From the NCBI GenBank assembly GCA_023131555.1, contig JAGLZJ010000051.1, positions 1 to 6,349 of the forward strand: 6,349 bases of DNA, given 5' to 3'. The first letter of the stretch is position 1; each line of letters starts with the position of its first letter. Below, piece after piece: positions 5,610-6,349 of this stretch. Source of the DNA: Candidatus Bathyarchaeota archaeon (GTDB taxonomy: Archaea; Thermoproteota; Bathyarchaeia; Bathyarchaeales; SOJC01). The notes beneath the pieces were generated by a model that had not been told where the DNA came from, ran no database searches, and saw nothing but the letters and a program-made list of their open reading frames with translations. Both the position numbers and the translations under genes were made by a program.

Positions 5610-6349
5610 TTGTTTGATGAGACTGCGTTAGGGTTATTGAAGAGTCTATGTGAATCCTTTGGTCCTTCTGGGTTTGAACGTGAAACCGCACGCATTGTAA
5701 AATCCCACGTGAAGAGCTACTCTGACAAGGTTTTCAGCGACAAGCTTGGTTCTATAATATTCCAGCGTCTTGGAGAAGCTGAGCGTCCAAGAGTCCTGGT
5801 TGCAGGGCACATTGACGAGGTCGGGTTTGTAGTTGCGGGAATAGCGAGAAAAACAGGGTTCTTGAAGTTCAGTCCCCTCGGAGGATGGTGGGATCAGGTT
5901 CTTCTCACCCAAAGGGTGACTATAAGGACGCGGAAAGGCGATATCTTCGGCGTCATTGCAGCCAAACCGCCACATCTGCTGTCAGAAGACGAAAGACGCA
6001 AAGTGGTGAAGATAGAATCAATGTTCATTGACGTAGGAGCGTCCAAGAAAGAGGAAGCGGAAGAACTCGGTGTCAGAATAGGCGACCCGGTTGTCCCATG
6101 GTCTCCTTTCTCCCTCATTGGCAATGGTGAAATTGCTGTTGGTAAAGCCTTTGATGATAGAATAGGCGCTTTTGTAGCGATGCAGATGATAGAGGCGCTG
6201 AACCGGAACAAGACGCCTCATCCCAACAACGTGTATGGGGCAGCTACCGTTCAAGAAGAAGTTGGTTTACGCGGCGCAACCACCGTGGCTCACGTAGTCG
6301 ACCCCGACGTCGCTATCATCGTGGAAGTGGATATTTCAGGAGACTTGCC
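5610..6349 (+). CDS. M42-family metal aminopeptidase/endoglucanase-like, N-terminal part (truncated by window end)
   Basis: M42 peptidases are cytosolic cobalt- or zinc-dependent aminopeptidases that form large tetrahedral dodecamers and trim peptides from the proteasome. The first 246 residues are present, about 70 percent of the usual 340-360. Visible motifs: LCESFGPSGFE (13-23), GHIDEVGF (66-73, with metal ligand His67 and Asp69), IAAKPPHLL (116-124), IGDPVVPW (157-164), GKAFDDRIGA (178-187, with bridging Asp182), TVQEEVGLRGA (213-223, with catalytic Glu216 and metal ligand Glu217) and EVDISGD (239-245, with Asp241). The last metal His would be past the window end. The start is TTG: an in-frame TAA at 5592 bounds the frame and there is no ATG before residue 138. 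The active site seen so far is intact. The gene diverges from the zinc-ribbon membrane protein. Confidence 0.95.
   Translation, partial: MFDETALGLLKSLCESFGPSGFERETARIVKSHVKSYSDKVFSDKLGSIIFQRLGEAERPRVLVAGHIDEVGFVVAGIARKTGFLKFSPLGGWWDQVLLTQRVTIRTRKGDIFGVIAAKPPHLLSEDERRKVVKIESMFIDVGASKKEEAEELGVRIGDPVVPWSPFSLIGNGEIAVGKAFDDRIGAFVAMQMIEALNRNKTPHPNNVYGAATVQEEVGLRGATTVAHVVDPDVAIIVEVDISGDL

Overview
The window reads as archaeal chromosome, probably from an uncultured member of the Thermoproteota/Bathyarchaeia type. That placement is an inference, made without a database search. It rests on frequent TTG starts (hypB, hypD, the arrestin-like gene, the M42 peptidase), archaeal-style Shine-Dalgarno sequences such as GGTGGTC before hypB, TATA-like A/T boxes 20-45 bases ahead of several starts, and the gene families present.

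Positions 1-3092, plus strand: a [NiFe]-hydrogenase maturation (hyp) operon in the order hypF (3' part only), hypC, hypB, hypA, hypD. The gaps are 58 bases between hypF and hypC and 7-13 bases between the later genes. HypF makes the thiocarboxamide on HypE that becomes cyanide. HypC and HypD carry and assemble the Fe(CN)2CO unit. HypA and HypB deliver nickel. Key metal-binding and nucleotide-binding motifs are intact in HypB, HypA, HypC and HypD, so the system looks functional. hypE and the hydrogenase structural genes are not in the window; hypE may lie upstream of hypF or elsewhere.

Positions 3086-5577, minus strand: four genes transcribed towards hypD. From upstream to downstream they are a membrane protein with an N-terminal zinc-ribbon-like cysteine cluster, a 56-residue double-CxxC zinc-ribbon protein, an arrestin-like protein with a C-terminal zinc ribbon, and an MBL-fold metallohydrolase. 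The MBL gene follows the arrestin-like gene by 15 bases, and its stop codon region overlaps the end of hypD by 7 bases in convergent orientation. Three neighbouring genes with zinc-ribbon modules form the least ordinary part of the window.

Positions 5610-6349, plus strand: the first 246 residues of an M42-family metal aminopeptidase, running off the window and divergent from the zinc-ribbon membrane protein. No rRNA, tRNA, CRISPR array, insertion sequence or long repeat was seen.
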